The position numbers were made by a program, and so were the translations under genes. Shown here piece after piece: positions 18,039-27,149 of a stretch of 50,330 nt of DNA. Within the stretch, counting starts at the first letter, position 1, and each line of letters opens with the position of its first letter. The notes below the pieces were generated by a model that was not told the DNA's origin, did no database searches, and saw only the letters and a list, made by a program, of their open reading frames with translations. Source of the stretch: Bacteroidota bacterium (GTDB lineage: Bacteria; Bacteroidota; Bacteroidia; Bacteroidales; JAGONC01); contig JAKLFC010000011.1 in assembly GCA_022711405.1 (NCBI GenBank), positions 72,255-122,584 on the forward strand. Direction: 5' to 3'.

Positions 18039-19172
18039 ATGTCGGGTAGTATTGAATCTGAATCATTATCCTTTCCTATAAGGGTACTCCACATCATCAA
18101 CAACCTTTCTGCAGGTGGAGCGGAGAAACTTATCCTCGATACCCTACCCCTCTACAAGGAAAAAGGAATTGATGTACATCTCCTCCTGCTCAATAATCGA
18201 GTCCCAGCATTTTATGAGGAATTAAGAAAAACAGCCTGCTGCCCAATCTACATCCTCGGTAATAAATCCGTCTACAATCCATTGTTGGTATTTAAGATCG
18301 TTCCCTTCCTGAAAAAATTCGATGTGGTTCACGTGCACCTTTTTCCCGCACTTTACTGGGTGGCAATGGCGAAGCTTTTAGGTTTTTCACATACGAGATT
18401 ATGTTTCACCGAACATGGCACGACTAACAGACGAAGGTTGAATCCATTATTCAAAATCATTGACAGATTTATTTATAAGCGATACAATACAGTCATTTCT
18501 ATTTCAGCTGATGTGGATAAGTCCTTGCGAAACTATCTGGGAATAGATACTGATAAAATTAAACTTATACCCAATGGAATTGATCTCAGGAAAATAAGGG
18601 AAGCTGAACCATATCCCAGATCTGTTTTTTTTAAGGAAGAAAATGTAAAGATTGTTATCATGGTTTCTCGGTTTTATGAACCCAAAGACCAGTTGACCAT
18701 AATAAAATCACTCCTTCATTTACCTGAGAACGTAAAATTACTATTGGTCGGCGATGGTGACCTGTTACAACAATGTAAAAAATTGGCAAAGGAAATTAGA
18801 CTTCTGAATAGAATTGTATTCACAGGTGTTCGATTGGATGTTCCCAGTATATTAAAGACAGCTGATATTGTAGTCGTTTCCACTAAACATGAAGGCTTCT
18901 CTCTTGCCAGCCTTGAAGGTATGGCATCGGGTCGGCCTGTGGTTGCATCTGATGTACCTGCTATATCTGAATTAATTAAAGGTACTGGTGTCCTTTTCCC
19001 CGTAGGAAATCCAGAAGCCCTGGCTAACGAGATCCTCCATCTTCTTTCTGATGATGAGCATTACCGCAAGGTGGCCGATGCATGTATGGTAAAAGCATCG
19101 GAATATAGCATTGAAAAAATGGTTGATCAGTATATTGCACTCTGGCAAGAGATTACAGGCGACTCAAGTTAA
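18039..19172 (+). CDS. GT4 family glycosyltransferase
   Basis: 377 residues, GT-B fold. The N-terminal VLHIINNLSAGGAEKLILDTLP is the typical acceptor-side loop of GT4 enzymes, and KHEGFSLASLEGMASGRPVVASDV near residue 285 supplies the complete E-x7-E donor motif. Likely the next transferase of the repeat unit. Last gene of the AT-rich cassette; a 146-bp AT-rich gap separates it from the GC-richer genes downstream. Confidence 0.87.
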   Translation: MSGSIESESLSFPIRVLHIINNLSAGGAEKLILDTLPLYKEKGIDVHLLLLNNRVPAFYEELRKTACCPIYILGNKSVYNPLLVFKIVPFLKKFDVVHVHLFPALYWVAMAKLLGFSHTRLCFTEHGTTNRRRLNPLFKIIDRFIYKRYNTVISISADVDKSLRNYLGIDTDKIKLIPNGIDLRKIREAEPYPRSVFFKEENVKIVIMVSRFYEPKDQLTIIKSLLHLPENVKLLLVGDGDLLQQCKKLAKEIRLLNRIVFTGVRLDVPSILKTADIVVVSTKHEGFSLASLEGMASGRPVVASDVPAISELIKGTGVLFPVGNPEALANEILHLLSDDEHYRKVADACMVKASEYSIEKMVDQYIALWQEITGDSS

Positions 19173-19318
19173 CGTGTAATTTGAAATGACATTTTTACTA
19201 TTCAAGTATAATTAAAGTACAATTTTATCAAAAAATTATCATTGCTAATGCTGATTTTCTATTTATAAATCATATTACCAATATTAAATTGGATGCTTTC
19301 AGACGAACTGCTTCACTG

Positions 19319-20455
19319 ATGACAAAGAAACTCCTCCGCATCACCACCGCCTCCGTCAGCCTTGACGTGCTGCTCAAGGGACAACTGGCTTTCCTGAACC
19401 AGTACTACGAAGTAGTCGGCCTGGCTTCGGGGGAGGAGGTACTGAAAAAGGTGAGCGAACGCGAAGGGATCCGGACTGTGGAGGTGAACATGAAACGCGA
19501 AATCAGCCTGCTGGCAGATCTTGCCTCCCTGTGGGCCATGATCCGAACCATCTCCCGCGAAAAGCCGTTCATCGTCCATGCCAGCACCCCGAAAGGGAGT
19601 CTGCTGGGCATGCTCGCAGCCTGGCTCTGCCGCGTCCCCCATCGCATCTATACGGTGACGGGCCTGCGCTTTGAGACGGCCACAGGCTCGTTCCGCCAAC
19701 TGCTGATCGCAGTGGAAAAACTGACCTGCCGCCTGGCCACCCGCGTGATCCCCGAAGGGGAGGGAGTGAAAAGAACCCTGCTGCAGGAAAAGATCACCCG
19801 TAAGCCCCTCACGGTGATCCTCCACGGAAATATCAACGGCATCGACCTGGGTTATTTCCAGCGGTCATCCGAAGTGGAAAGAAAGGCATCGGCCTTGCGA
19901 AAGAAGGTTTTCACCTTTTGCTACGTGGGCAGGATGACCAGGGACAAAGGGATCAACGAGCTGATCCATGCCTTTGCACAACTGCATAAGACATGCACCG
20001 GTGTGCACCTGCTGCTGGTAGGCCCCCTGGAACAGGAACTGGATCCCATCAGCGAAACAGCCCTGGAAATGCTTCATCATCACCCGGCGATCACCTTCAC
20101 CGGCTTCCAGGAAGATGTTCGCCCTTACCTGGCCGCATCCGATGCCTTCGTCTTTCCAAGCTACCGCGAAGGATTCCCTAACGTGGTGATGCAGGCCGGG
20201 GCCATGGGACTGCCCTCGATCGTCACGGATATCAGCGGCTCCAATGAGATCATCATCCAGGGACAAAACGGGATCATCATCCCCCCGAAGGACCAGCATG
20301 CCCTGCTTGAAGCCATGAAGTACTTCGCGGAGCATCAGGATACCGTTACGAGCATGGCCACCAGCTGCCGCCCCCTGATCGCTTCCCGCTACGAACAGAA
20401 AATGGTCTGGGAGGAGATTTTACACATGTACCAGTCACTGGAAAAAATAACATAG
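19319..20455 (+). CDS. GT4 glycosyltransferase, PglA-like (acts on bacillosamine-PP-lipid)
   Basis: 378 residues from ATG 19319; a TTG 30 bp upstream is in frame but adds only poorly typical residues. GT-B fold with HASTPKGSLLGMLAAWL, HGNINGIDLGYF and the donor-site motif REGFPNVVMQAGAMGLP near residue 283, in which the second Glu of E-x7-E is Gln. It closely resembles transferases that add the second sugar to diNAc-bacillosamine-PP-undecaprenol (PglA type), and it directly precedes the PglC/D/E-like genes. Codon composition is GC-rich, unlike the previous genes. Acceptor assignment is by context. Confidence 0.8.
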   Translation: MTKKLLRITTASVSLDVLLKGQLAFLNQYYEVVGLASGEEVLKKVSEREGIRTVEVNMKREISLLADLASLWAMIRTISREKPFIVHASTPKGSLLGMLAAWLCRVPHRIYTVTGLRFETATGSFRQLLIAVEKLTCRLATRVIPEGEGVKRTLLQEKITRKPLTVILHGNINGIDLGYFQRSSEVERKASALRKKVFTFCYVGRMTRDKGINELIHAFAQLHKTCTGVHLLLVGPLEQELDPISETALEMLHHHPAITFTGFQEDVRPYLAASDAFVFPSYREGFPNVVMQAGAMGLPSIVTDISGSNEIIIQGQNGIIIPPKDQHALLEAMKYFAEHQDTVTSMATSCRPLIASRYEQKMVWEEILHMYQSLEKIT

Positions 20456-20671
20456 TGACGTATGTTTTTTTTGTATTCTTGTGTTTTAACTTTTAATGTA
20501 CCCCACCCCTGCACCCCTCCCCTGCTAGCAGGGGAGGGGACGGGGGAGGGGTAAAAGGGTAAATTCCCCGGTGCTTGCGCCTGAATTTGGGTACAGGGCT
20601 TGCCTTGGGACTCATACCTGTGATTTTTCATGAATATTAAAAGTATTACTTTTAAATTTCATGTATTTATG
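20456..20671. repeat. Intergenic with a perfect 26-bp GC-rich palindrome (20514-20539)
   Basis: The palindrome has the half-site CCCCTCCCCTGCT and its exact inverse. A further C/G-rich copy (GGGGGAGGGG) follows at 20541-20551. Related CCCTCCCC..GGGGAGGG sequences occur near 31.83, 33.48 and 44.28 kb. No gene seen. Confidence 0.6.
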
Positions 20672-21277
20672 ATGTATCGTACCTGGATGAAACGGCTGAT
20701 GGATCTGATCATCTCATTGATCTTATTCCTGATCTGTTCTCCATTGTTCCTGTTTGTATCCATCGTCCTATCCTTTTATTACCGGGGCTCCCCCTTCTTC
20801 CTCCAGCCCCGCCCCGGAAGGAACGGACGGATCTTTACAGTGATCAAATTCAGAACGATGAACCAGCGGCAGGACGAAGAAGGCAACCTGCTTCCCGATG
20901 CCGAAAGGCTGACCACTATGGGAAAATTCATCCGAAAAACATCACTGGATGAGATCCCGCAGCTGCTGAACGTGATCAAAGGAGATATGAGCCTGGTGGG
21001 ACCACGGCCGCTGCTGGTGGAGTATCTTCCGCTGTACAGCGAGGAACAGGCACGGCGCCACGAGGTGCGTCCCGGCATCACCGGATGGGCACAGGTCAAC
21101 GGACGCAACGCCATCAGCTGGGAACAGAAATTCCGCTACGACGTGTGGTACGTGGACCATCTGTCGTTTGCCCTGGATGTGAAAATCTGGCTCATGTCGG
21201 TGACCGGGGTCTGCAGCAGAGAAGGGATCAGCCAGCCGGGGCACCTGACAATGGAAAAATTTAAAGGAAATCATTAA
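20672..21277 (+). CDS. pglC: PglC-like monotopic phosphoglycosyl transferase
   Basis: 201 residues from ATG 20672 (MYRTWMKRLMD); earlier in-frame ATGs at 20630 and 20669 are less likely. With this start the catalytic dyad falls at Asp93-Glu94 (KTSLDEIPQ), the same numbers as in Campylobacter PglC. An N-terminal re-entrant hydrophobic helix with SPLFLF, then KFRTM, SLVGPRPLL and RPGITGWAQVNGRN complete the small sugar-phosphotransferase signature. It should transfer a phospho-sugar, here probably diNAc-bacillosamine-1-P, to undecaprenyl phosphate, starting repeat-unit synthesis. Ends 10 bp before the PglD-like gene. Confidence 0.88.
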   Translation: MYRTWMKRLMDLIISLILFLICSPLFLFVSIVLSFYYRGSPFFLQPRPGRNGRIFTVIKFRTMNQRQDEEGNLLPDAERLTTMGKFIRKTSLDEIPQLLNVIKGDMSLVGPRPLLVEYLPLYSEEQARRHEVRPGITGWAQVNGRNAISWEQKFRYDVWYVDHLSFALDVKIWLMSVTGVCSREGISQPGHLTMEKFKGNH

Positions 21278-21287
21278 TTCATTCCCT

Positions 21288-21887
21288 ATGATATGGATCT
21301 ATGGTGCCAGCGGGCACGGAAAGGTAATCCTTGATCTCCTCGAAGAGAAGAAGATCGCCGTTGCAGGCTTCCTGGATGATAATGAAGCGCTTGCTGAATT
21401 TATGGGATACAGGGTCATCCGTCCGGATGAGTTGACTGACGCCGGGGCTGAAATGATCATCGCCGTGGGTGATAACGCGACGCGGAAAAAGATCGTGGAA
21501 AAGAACACCTATCGCTATTTTACCGCCATTCACCCCACTGCCATCCTCTCGTCCCATATCGCTGTCGCTGAAGGATGTGTGATCATGGCCCGGGCAGTGG
21601 TGCAGACCGGGACCCTCATCGGAAAGCATACGATCATCAATACAGGCGCCCTGGTTGACCATGATGGTACTATAGGTGATTTTGTCCATGTGGCACCGGG
21701 CGTAACCCTGTGCGGGGATGTGACCATTGGAGAATGTACCTGGATCGGAGCAGGTACCACGGTGATTCAGGGTGTTACCATCGGGAAAAATGTGTTTGTG
21801 GGTGCCGGGACGCTGATCCGCAAAGATGTGCCGGATAACGTGCTGATCGTGGGCAACCCACAGCGTATTGTGCGGAGATTTTACTGA
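21288..21887 (+). CDS. pglD: PglD-like UDP-4-amino-sugar N-acetyltransferase
   Basis: 199 residues, the NeuD/PglD family length. N-terminal Rossmann-like part (IYGASGHGKVILDLL, FLDDN) and a C-terminal left-handed beta-helix of hexapeptides (TLIGKHTIINTGALVDHD to VFVGAGTLIRKDVP). His125 in ALVDHD coincides with the catalytic His125 of Campylobacter PglD. Known reaction: acetyl-CoA dependent N4-acetylation giving UDP-diNAc-bacillosamine. It sits between the PglC- and PglE-like genes, which supports the pathway. Confidence 0.88.
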   Translation: MIWIYGASGHGKVILDLLEEKKIAVAGFLDDNEALAEFMGYRVIRPDELTDAGAEMIIAVGDNATRKKIVEKNTYRYFTAIHPTAILSSHIAVAEGCVIMARAVVQTGTLIGKHTIINTGALVDHDGTIGDFVHVAPGVTLCGDVTIGECTWIGAGTTVIQGVTIGKNVFVGAGTLIRKDVPDNVLIVGNPQRIVRRFY

Positions 21888-21922
21888 GACCGAACGAACC
21901 ATGACCTTAACGATCCGGAACA

Positions 21923-23071
21923 ATGAACCGACCGAGAATCTTTCTCTCCCTGGCCCACATGGGCGGCGAGGAACAGAATTACATCCGGGAAGCCTTCGAC
22001 ACCAACTGGGTGGCTCCCCTGGGACCCCATGTGACCGCCTTTGAACAGGCCCTGTCGGATTACCTGGGAGAAAATAGGCCCGTGGTCGCCTTGGCTTCCG
22101 GCACGGCCGCCATCCACCTGGCGCTGATCCTGCTGGACGTCGGGCAAGGGGATGAGGTGATCTGCCAGTCGTTCACATTCGTAGCAACCGCCAATCCCAT
22201 ACGATATCTCGGCGCGCAGCCGGTCTTTGTGGATAGTGAACGGGATACATGGAACATGGATCCTGATCTCCTTCAGCAGGCCATTGAGGACCGGATACGG
22301 ATCACCGGTAAAAGACCAAAAGCCATCATCCCGGTGCATCTTTACGGTATGCCCGCCCGAGTGGACGCCATCATGCAAATCGCAGATCAATACGGCATTC
22401 CTGTCCTGGAAGATGCCGCCGAGGCCCTGGGCTCTTCGTACAGAGGCAGGAAATGCGGCACGTTTGGAAGGTTTGCCTGCCTTTCGTTCAACGGGAACAA
22501 GGTGATCACCACTTCAGGCGGGGGCGCATTGGTGTGCCCCGACATGGAAACGGCCGAAAAAGCTCTATTCTACGCCACCCAGGCACGCGACAAAGCGCCG
22601 CATTACCAGCATTCCGAGATCGGGTATAACTACCGCTTGAGCAATATCTGCGCGGGCATCGGACGCGGGCAGATGAAGGTGCTGGACAACCATGTGGAGC
22701 GGCGGAGAGAGATCAACAGGATGTACAGGAAGGAGCTGTCAGACCTGCCGGGCATCACTTTCCTGGAAGAGCCGTCCACGGATTTCCGCTCCAATCACTG
22801 GCTCACCTGCCTGCAGATCGATCCTGAGCAGGCCGGATTCACCCGCGAGGAACTGCGGCTGGCTCTGGAGCAGGAAAATATCGAGACACGCCCGCTGTGG
22901 AAACCCATGCACCTGCAGCCGCTGTACGCAGAGGCTCCTTTTTACGGAAATGGTACATCTGAAGCATTGTTTGCAAAGGGCTTGTGCCTTCCGTCGAGCT
23001 CCATCCTGACAGATGAAGATGTTTGCCGGGTAAGGGATGCATTCACAGCAGTGTCAAATAAATGGAAATGA
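21923..23071 (+). CDS. pglE: PglE-like UDP-4-keto-sugar aminotransferase (DegT/DnrJ/EryC1)
   Basis: 382 residues. PLP lysine is Lys193 (SFNGNKVITTSGGGALV), with Asp164 in EDAAEALGS stacking on the cofactor nitrogen and the FTFVATANPIRYLGAQPVFVD segment typical of DegT-type sugar aminotransferases. Expected reaction: amination at C4 of UDP-2-acetamido-4-keto-2,4,6-trideoxy-glucose using glutamate. Follows the PglD-like gene by 35 bp. GC-rich like its neighbours. Together with the minus-strand PglF-like enzyme the whole bacillosamine route is present. Confidence 0.88.
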   Translation: MNRPRIFLSLAHMGGEEQNYIREAFDTNWVAPLGPHVTAFEQALSDYLGENRPVVALASGTAAIHLALILLDVGQGDEVICQSFTFVATANPIRYLGAQPVFVDSERDTWNMDPDLLQQAIEDRIRITGKRPKAIIPVHLYGMPARVDAIMQIADQYGIPVLEDAAEALGSSYRGRKCGTFGRFACLSFNGNKVITTSGGGALVCPDMETAEKALFYATQARDKAPHYQHSEIGYNYRLSNICAGIGRGQMKVLDNHVERRREINRMYRKELSDLPGITFLEEPSTDFRSNHWLTCLQIDPEQAGFTREELRLALEQENIETRPLWKPMHLQPLYAEAPFYGNGTSEALFAKGLCLPSSSILTDEDVCRVRDAFTAVSNKWK

Positions 23072-23146
23072 AGGAAACGTAACTGTGAAAAAGGAATTCC
23101 TCAGGACCCTGTATTGTAATCGAGGAAGAGTGCGTGTTTAAATTTA

Positions 23147-23179
23147 TTGTATTCTGGTTCACTATATTTATTAATTTTG
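23147..23179 (+). promoter_or_regulatory. Candidate promoter for the second DUF4143 gene
   Basis: TTG at 23147-23149 and TAATTTTG at 23172-23179, 22 bp apart, 61 bp before ATG 23241. The AT-rich leader holds GTGATTTTTTTCAC, an imperfect hairpin. Confidence 0.45.
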
Positions 23180-23240
23180 CCAGTAATAAATATAAAAAAT
23201 GTGATTTTTTTCACAAAATCAGTATTAAAGATGTGATTTA

Positions 23241-24557
23241 ATGGATATCAAAAGAAATGCTCTACAGGAACTGGTGAAGTGGAAAAATAGTCCACGGCGT
23301 AAGCCATTGATTTTGCAGGGCGCCAGACAGGTGGGCAAGACGTGGCTCCTAAAACGGTTGGGCAATGAACATTTCGAAAGAGTTGCCTATTTCAATTTCG
23401 AGCAACAAGCTGGTCTGAAACAGTTTTTTGAGACCACAAAAGATCCCAGACGCATTCTTGAAAATCTTTCATTATTTTATGGAAGGGCAATCGTTCCACG
23501 GACTACACTGGTTATCCTTGATGAGATCCAGGAGTGTAATGATGCCCTGAATTCCCTGAAATATTTTTGCGAAGATGTTCCGGAATATGCTATTGCCTGT
23601 GCAGGTTCCCTGCTTGGGGTGGCCATGAGCCGGGGAGCTTCCTTTCCGGTGGGAAAAGTCGATTTCATACGTATCTACCCGGTTACGTTCACTGAATTCC
23701 TGGCTGAAGCAGATAATAACCTTCACAATTACCTGGAAAGCATTAGTAAAATTGAACCCATTCCTGATATTTTTTTTAATCCGCTAAAGGATAAATTAAA
23801 AATGTACTTTATCTCAGGAGGCATGCCGGAAGCTGTTGCAGCAATGACCGAGGACTTGGATTTGAATTACGTACAAAATATCTTACAAAGCATTCTGAAC
23901 GCTTATGCACTTGATTTTTCAAAACATACTGACAATAAGAACGTCCCTAAAATCAACTATATCTGGTCTTCGTTACCTTCCCAACTGTCAAGGGAAAATA
24001 AAAAATTCCTTTACCAAACTGTGAAAACCGGCGCAAGAGCACGGGAATATGAAGATGCTTTATTGTGGCTTGTCAATGCAGGACTCGTTACCCGGGTCTA
24101 TTGTTCTGCAAAACCTTCACTGCCATTGATGGCCACCGATGACCTGTCAGCATTCAAACTATATTTATCCGATGTGGGGCTGCTAAGACGATTGTCGTTG
24201 CTTGATCCTATTGCCATTTCGGAAGGAAACCGTCTTTTCACCGAGTTTAAAGGGGCAATGACGGAAAACTTTATCCTGCAAAGCCTGATTCCTTTGATTG
24301 AAGGGGCTCCGCGCTATTGGCGCTCTGGAAATAAAGCAGAGATTGATTTTTTAATACAGCATGAAAATATCATTCTGCCGGTTGAGGTCAAATCGGATGA
24401 AAATGTCAAAAGTCAGAGCATGGCGTATTACCGTAAGTCTTTTAATCCTGGAATAAGTATCCGTTATTCTTTAAAAAATTTCAGAACAGATAAGGGCCTG
24501 ATCAACATTCCCCTGTTTATGGCAGATCATACAATGAAGATTCTGAAAATGATTTAA
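23241..24557 (+). CDS. DUF4143-type AAA ATPase (second copy)
   Basis: 438 residues. Walker A GARQVGKT (27-34), Walker B LVILDEIQE (90-98), AGSLLGVAMSRGASFPVGKV sensor region, a central helical part and a C-terminal restriction-endonuclease-like fold (KAEIDFLIQHEN...LPVEVKSDE). It is not a close relative of the copy at 10191 and belongs to a different subgroup. It lies between the two convergent halves of the bacillosamine pathway and has its own promoter, so it is probably an insertion in the polysaccharide locus and not part of it. Confidence 0.9.
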   Translation: MDIKRNALQELVKWKNSPRRKPLILQGARQVGKTWLLKRLGNEHFERVAYFNFEQQAGLKQFFETTKDPRRILENLSLFYGRAIVPRTTLVILDEIQECNDALNSLKYFCEDVPEYAIACAGSLLGVAMSRGASFPVGKVDFIRIYPVTFTEFLAEADNNLHNYLESISKIEPIPDIFFNPLKDKLKMYFISGGMPEAVAAMTEDLDLNYVQNILQSILNAYALDFSKHTDNKNVPKINYIWSSLPSQLSRENKKFLYQTVKTGARAREYEDALLWLVNAGLVTRVYCSAKPSLPLMATDDLSAFKLYLSDVGLLRRLSLLDPIAISEGNRLFTEFKGAMTENFILQSLIPLIEGAPRYWRSGNKAEIDFLIQHENIILPVEVKSDENVKSQSMAYYRKSFNPGISIRYSLKNFRTDKGLINIPLFMADHTMKILKMI

Positions 24558-24585
24558 GGTTTAGTTCAAATTGTAAGATCCAGAC

Positions 24586-24741
24586 TTAGCCCTCGGTCAA
24601 TACTATCTCTCCCACCACCAGATACATCAATGCAAGAGCCGCTGCAATGGCCGGAAAAATACCCGGATTTATCATCCCCTGTAAGATCAGGACAATGGTC
24701 CCGACATTGACGAGCAGAGGTACAACCGCGTACAGGAAAGT
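24586..24741 (-). pseudogene. Hydrophobic membrane-protein fragment without start codon
   Basis: On the minus strand 51 codons between two stops read as two membrane helices (VVPLLVNVGTIVLILQG and ALALMYLVVGEIVLTEG). There is no good start; the frame opens 11 bp after the stop of the O-antigen ligase. It may be the tail of a lost gene or a chance hydrophobic reading. Family not recognised. Confidence 0.3.
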
Positions 24742-24749
24742 TTACAGTA

Positions 24750-27149
24750 TCACTGCGCCTTCGTTTGGCAAAAACTCTCGTAGTTCTTTTTCCCGTCTGC
24801 ATTCCCTTGCTTCATCGCTGCCTCAAAATCCTTGCAGGCCGACGCCAGATCCTGCAGCTCATAATGGCATACTCCCCGCAGGTTGACCAGGGCAATGTTT
24901 TCACTCTGCCCCAGGGACGCGTTGATCGCCTCAATGCATCTGCGGTGGTCCTTCAGGAAGTAAAGGCTGTAGGCACGCAGCTCAAGGGCAGTGACATATT
25001 CCGGTGCGTACGTCAGGAACTCATCAAACAATGTCAGGGCATCCCGGTATTCCTTGCTGTTGAAATGATCCACGGCCTTGCTGTAGAGGGTGTTGTGGGG
25101 CGTGACGAACTTCCTTGTGTAGAGTACCTTTCGCTGTTTCTCCACCATGGTGTCACCGGGCAGATAGGTTTTGGCCTCCTGGATCAGCTCCCACGCCCTG
25201 TCGGTCTTTCCCATCATGTCATAGACATGGGTGATCTGCAGCCACGCCTGGCTGTTCATCTTATCATGCTGCAGGTAAGCCTCCAGATACGAAGCCGGTT
25301 TTTCATATTCCTTCTTCTGCTCAAGAAGCTGGGAGATCAGCAGGATGTTCTGAAGATAACCGGGCTTGAGCGAGTACATCCTCTCCGCATAATGCAGGGC
25401 GCTGTCAGGCTGCTTCATGTTCATGAATGCCATGGCCATGAAATACTCACGGCGTCCGTCATAAGGATTGGCATCCTCAGTCCTGAGAAGATCCACCGCC
25501 TCCTGGTTCTTATTTTCGTTGAGAAGAAACCTGGCCTTCGAGACCTTGATGGGTTCCGCAAAGCTGTTCAGGGAAGGCATCCAGGGAAAACGAGGTATGA
25601 TCACACTGGAGGAGCTCTTGAGTTTTCCCGTCATGACTTCCTGGTAAACAATGCGTTGTGCTATGGATGATTTGAAATTCAAATAAAGAATATAAAACGA
25701 AAAGGCCTGTGCCAGAACGACCAGGGCCAGCGGGATCCACATCAGTTGGCTTTTGCTTTGGACCGGTAGTCCGGCGGTTGCTTCCACAGCCAATTTTTTC
25801 TTCATCCGGTGGATCATGACAATGCCTGTGGCTGCAAAGAAAGCGAAGAGCGCGAGGATCTCGGGTCGGTCGGCCGGGAAGTTGAAAAACGCATCCACGC
25901 TGTAAAAGGCAATGCCTGCAGCGGCCAGGAACAGGTACCGGTACTGATCGTCCTCCTCAACGAGCTTTCGTGAAAAGAACCGTCGCAGGAATGCCCAGGC
26001 GATCCATGCGAAGATTCCCACGTACAGCAGCCCGCCGATGATGCCCGTCTCGGCTGTGATCTCGATGAAATCGTTATGGTTCTTATACGTGTACACGAAA
26101 TCGCCATCGGTCCTGTTCTCATACCTGAGCTCGGCGATCTTCCAGTTACCCGTGCCCACCCCCAGCAGTGGATTTTCTTTGATCATTTTCCACGACCAGT
26201 TCCAGGCCTCAAGACGGGCGAGGATGGATGCATCGGATGTGCTGATGGTAGCCAGCTGCGCCCCGACACCCTGCGTCAGCCGTCCGGAGGATCTGGCCTT
26301 GGGATACAATAATTCGTGGGTGCCGGTGAATGCCAGGTACGCGACCAGCAGAGCCGCCGCATAGGAGCCTGCCTGCAGAACGTGGGTTTTTTGTTTTGTG
26401 CGGAAGTACAGGATCACCTGGTAAGCCAGTACCAGGACGGATAGGATGATCAGGCCCAGGTAGAAGGCACGGGTGGCCATGAAGAACACAGCCGTGACTC
26501 CTGCCGCAAATCCGAACCATCCCAGCCGCTTCAGCCAGGCATGTCCGAACAGCATCAGCCACAGGGCAAAGGGCAGCTTCACAAAAACTGCCGATGCCAG
26601 GATGTTCTTGTTGCTGTAAATGGTCTTGATGTCTGTGATGGAGGTGATCTTTCCGTTAACAAACTGGCCTATATAATAAAAGACCGAGAGGGAATCCAGG
26701 ATCAGCATCGCCGTGAAGACGATCACCACCCACTTCAGGTAGCGCATATCCTGCAGGATGATCACCGCCAGGATGTAAACGGCCGAGAAGACCGTGAACA
26801 CTTTGACGAACTGCAGCAACGCTTCGTTGAGGTTGATCGCGCTGAGGAACGACAGCAGGGTCATGGCCAGGAACCCAGTGTAGACCCATCCGATGCCGGT
26901 CCTGAAAAAGAAGGTCAGCGCACCCGGCTGCCGGAGGATCTTTTTTTGTGTCAGCAGTACGATGAACGCTGCCAGGTTCACCAGTGCCATGGCGGCGAAT
27001 TTCGGTGCGTTGGTGTCGAACGCCTGCAGGTTGGGAGTGTAGGTAGGTATCAGGATGTAGGCGAGCAGGATCAGTCCTGTGGCAGGATTATAGGTCTGTG
27101 TCCTCAGCGGGGCCTTTTTCGGGGGAGGGGCTTTTACGTTTGGTTTCAT
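24750..27149 (-). CDS. O-antigen ligase/polymerase family protein with TPR tail
   Basis: 799 residues. About 11-13 membrane helices in residues 20-510; the Wzy_C segment at about 330-385 (ARLEAWNWSWKMIKENPLLGVGTGNWK ... KNHNDFIEITAETGIIGG in pieces) carries the large periplasmic loop features of the WaaL/Wzy/PglL superfamily. Residues about 515-790 are TPR-like helices (SALHYAERMYSLKPG, AVDHFNSKEYRDALTLFDEFL). Such fused proteins are common in Bacteroidota and may polymerise, ligate or transfer the glycan to protein; which one cannot be decided. The start overlaps the stop of the PglF-like gene by 4 bp (ATGA), so the two are coupled. Confidence 0.88.
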   Translation of the reverse strand: MKPNVKAPPPKKAPLRTQTYNPATGLILLAYILIPTYTPNLQAFDTNAPKFAAMALVNLAAFIVLLTQKKILRQPGALTFFFRTGIGWVYTGFLAMTLLSFLSAINLNEALLQFVKVFTVFSAVYILAVIILQDMRYLKWVVIVFTAMLILDSLSVFYYIGQFVNGKITSITDIKTIYSNKNILASAVFVKLPFALWLMLFGHAWLKRLGWFGFAAGVTAVFFMATRAFYLGLIILSVLVLAYQVILYFRTKQKTHVLQAGSYAAALLVAYLAFTGTHELLYPKARSSGRLTQGVGAQLATISTSDASILARLEAWNWSWKMIKENPLLGVGTGNWKIAELRYENRTDGDFVYTYKNHNDFIEITAETGIIGGLLYVGIFAWIAWAFLRRFFSRKLVEEDDQYRYLFLAAAGIAFYSVDAFFNFPADRPEILALFAFFAATGIVMIHRMKKKLAVEATAGLPVQSKSQLMWIPLALVVLAQAFSFYILYLNFKSSIAQRIVYQEVMTGKLKSSSSVIIPRFPWMPSLNSFAEPIKVSKARFLLNENKNQEAVDLLRTEDANPYDGRREYFMAMAFMNMKQPDSALHYAERMYSLKPGYLQNILLISQLLEQKKEYEKPASYLEAYLQHDKMNSQAWLQITHVYDMMGKTDRAWELIQEAKTYLPGDTMVEKQRKVLYTRKFVTPHNTLYSKAVDHFNSKEYRDALTLFDEFLTYAPEYVTALELRAYSLYFLKDHRRCIEAINASLGQSENIALVNLRGVCHYELQDLASACKDFEAAMKQGNADGKKNYESFCQTKAQ

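Noticed and set aside
19313..20335. Long minus-strand frames opposite the PglA-like gene (19313-19825, 19865-20335)
   Set aside because: GC-rich antisense shadows; the plus strand has a full-length glycosyltransferase.
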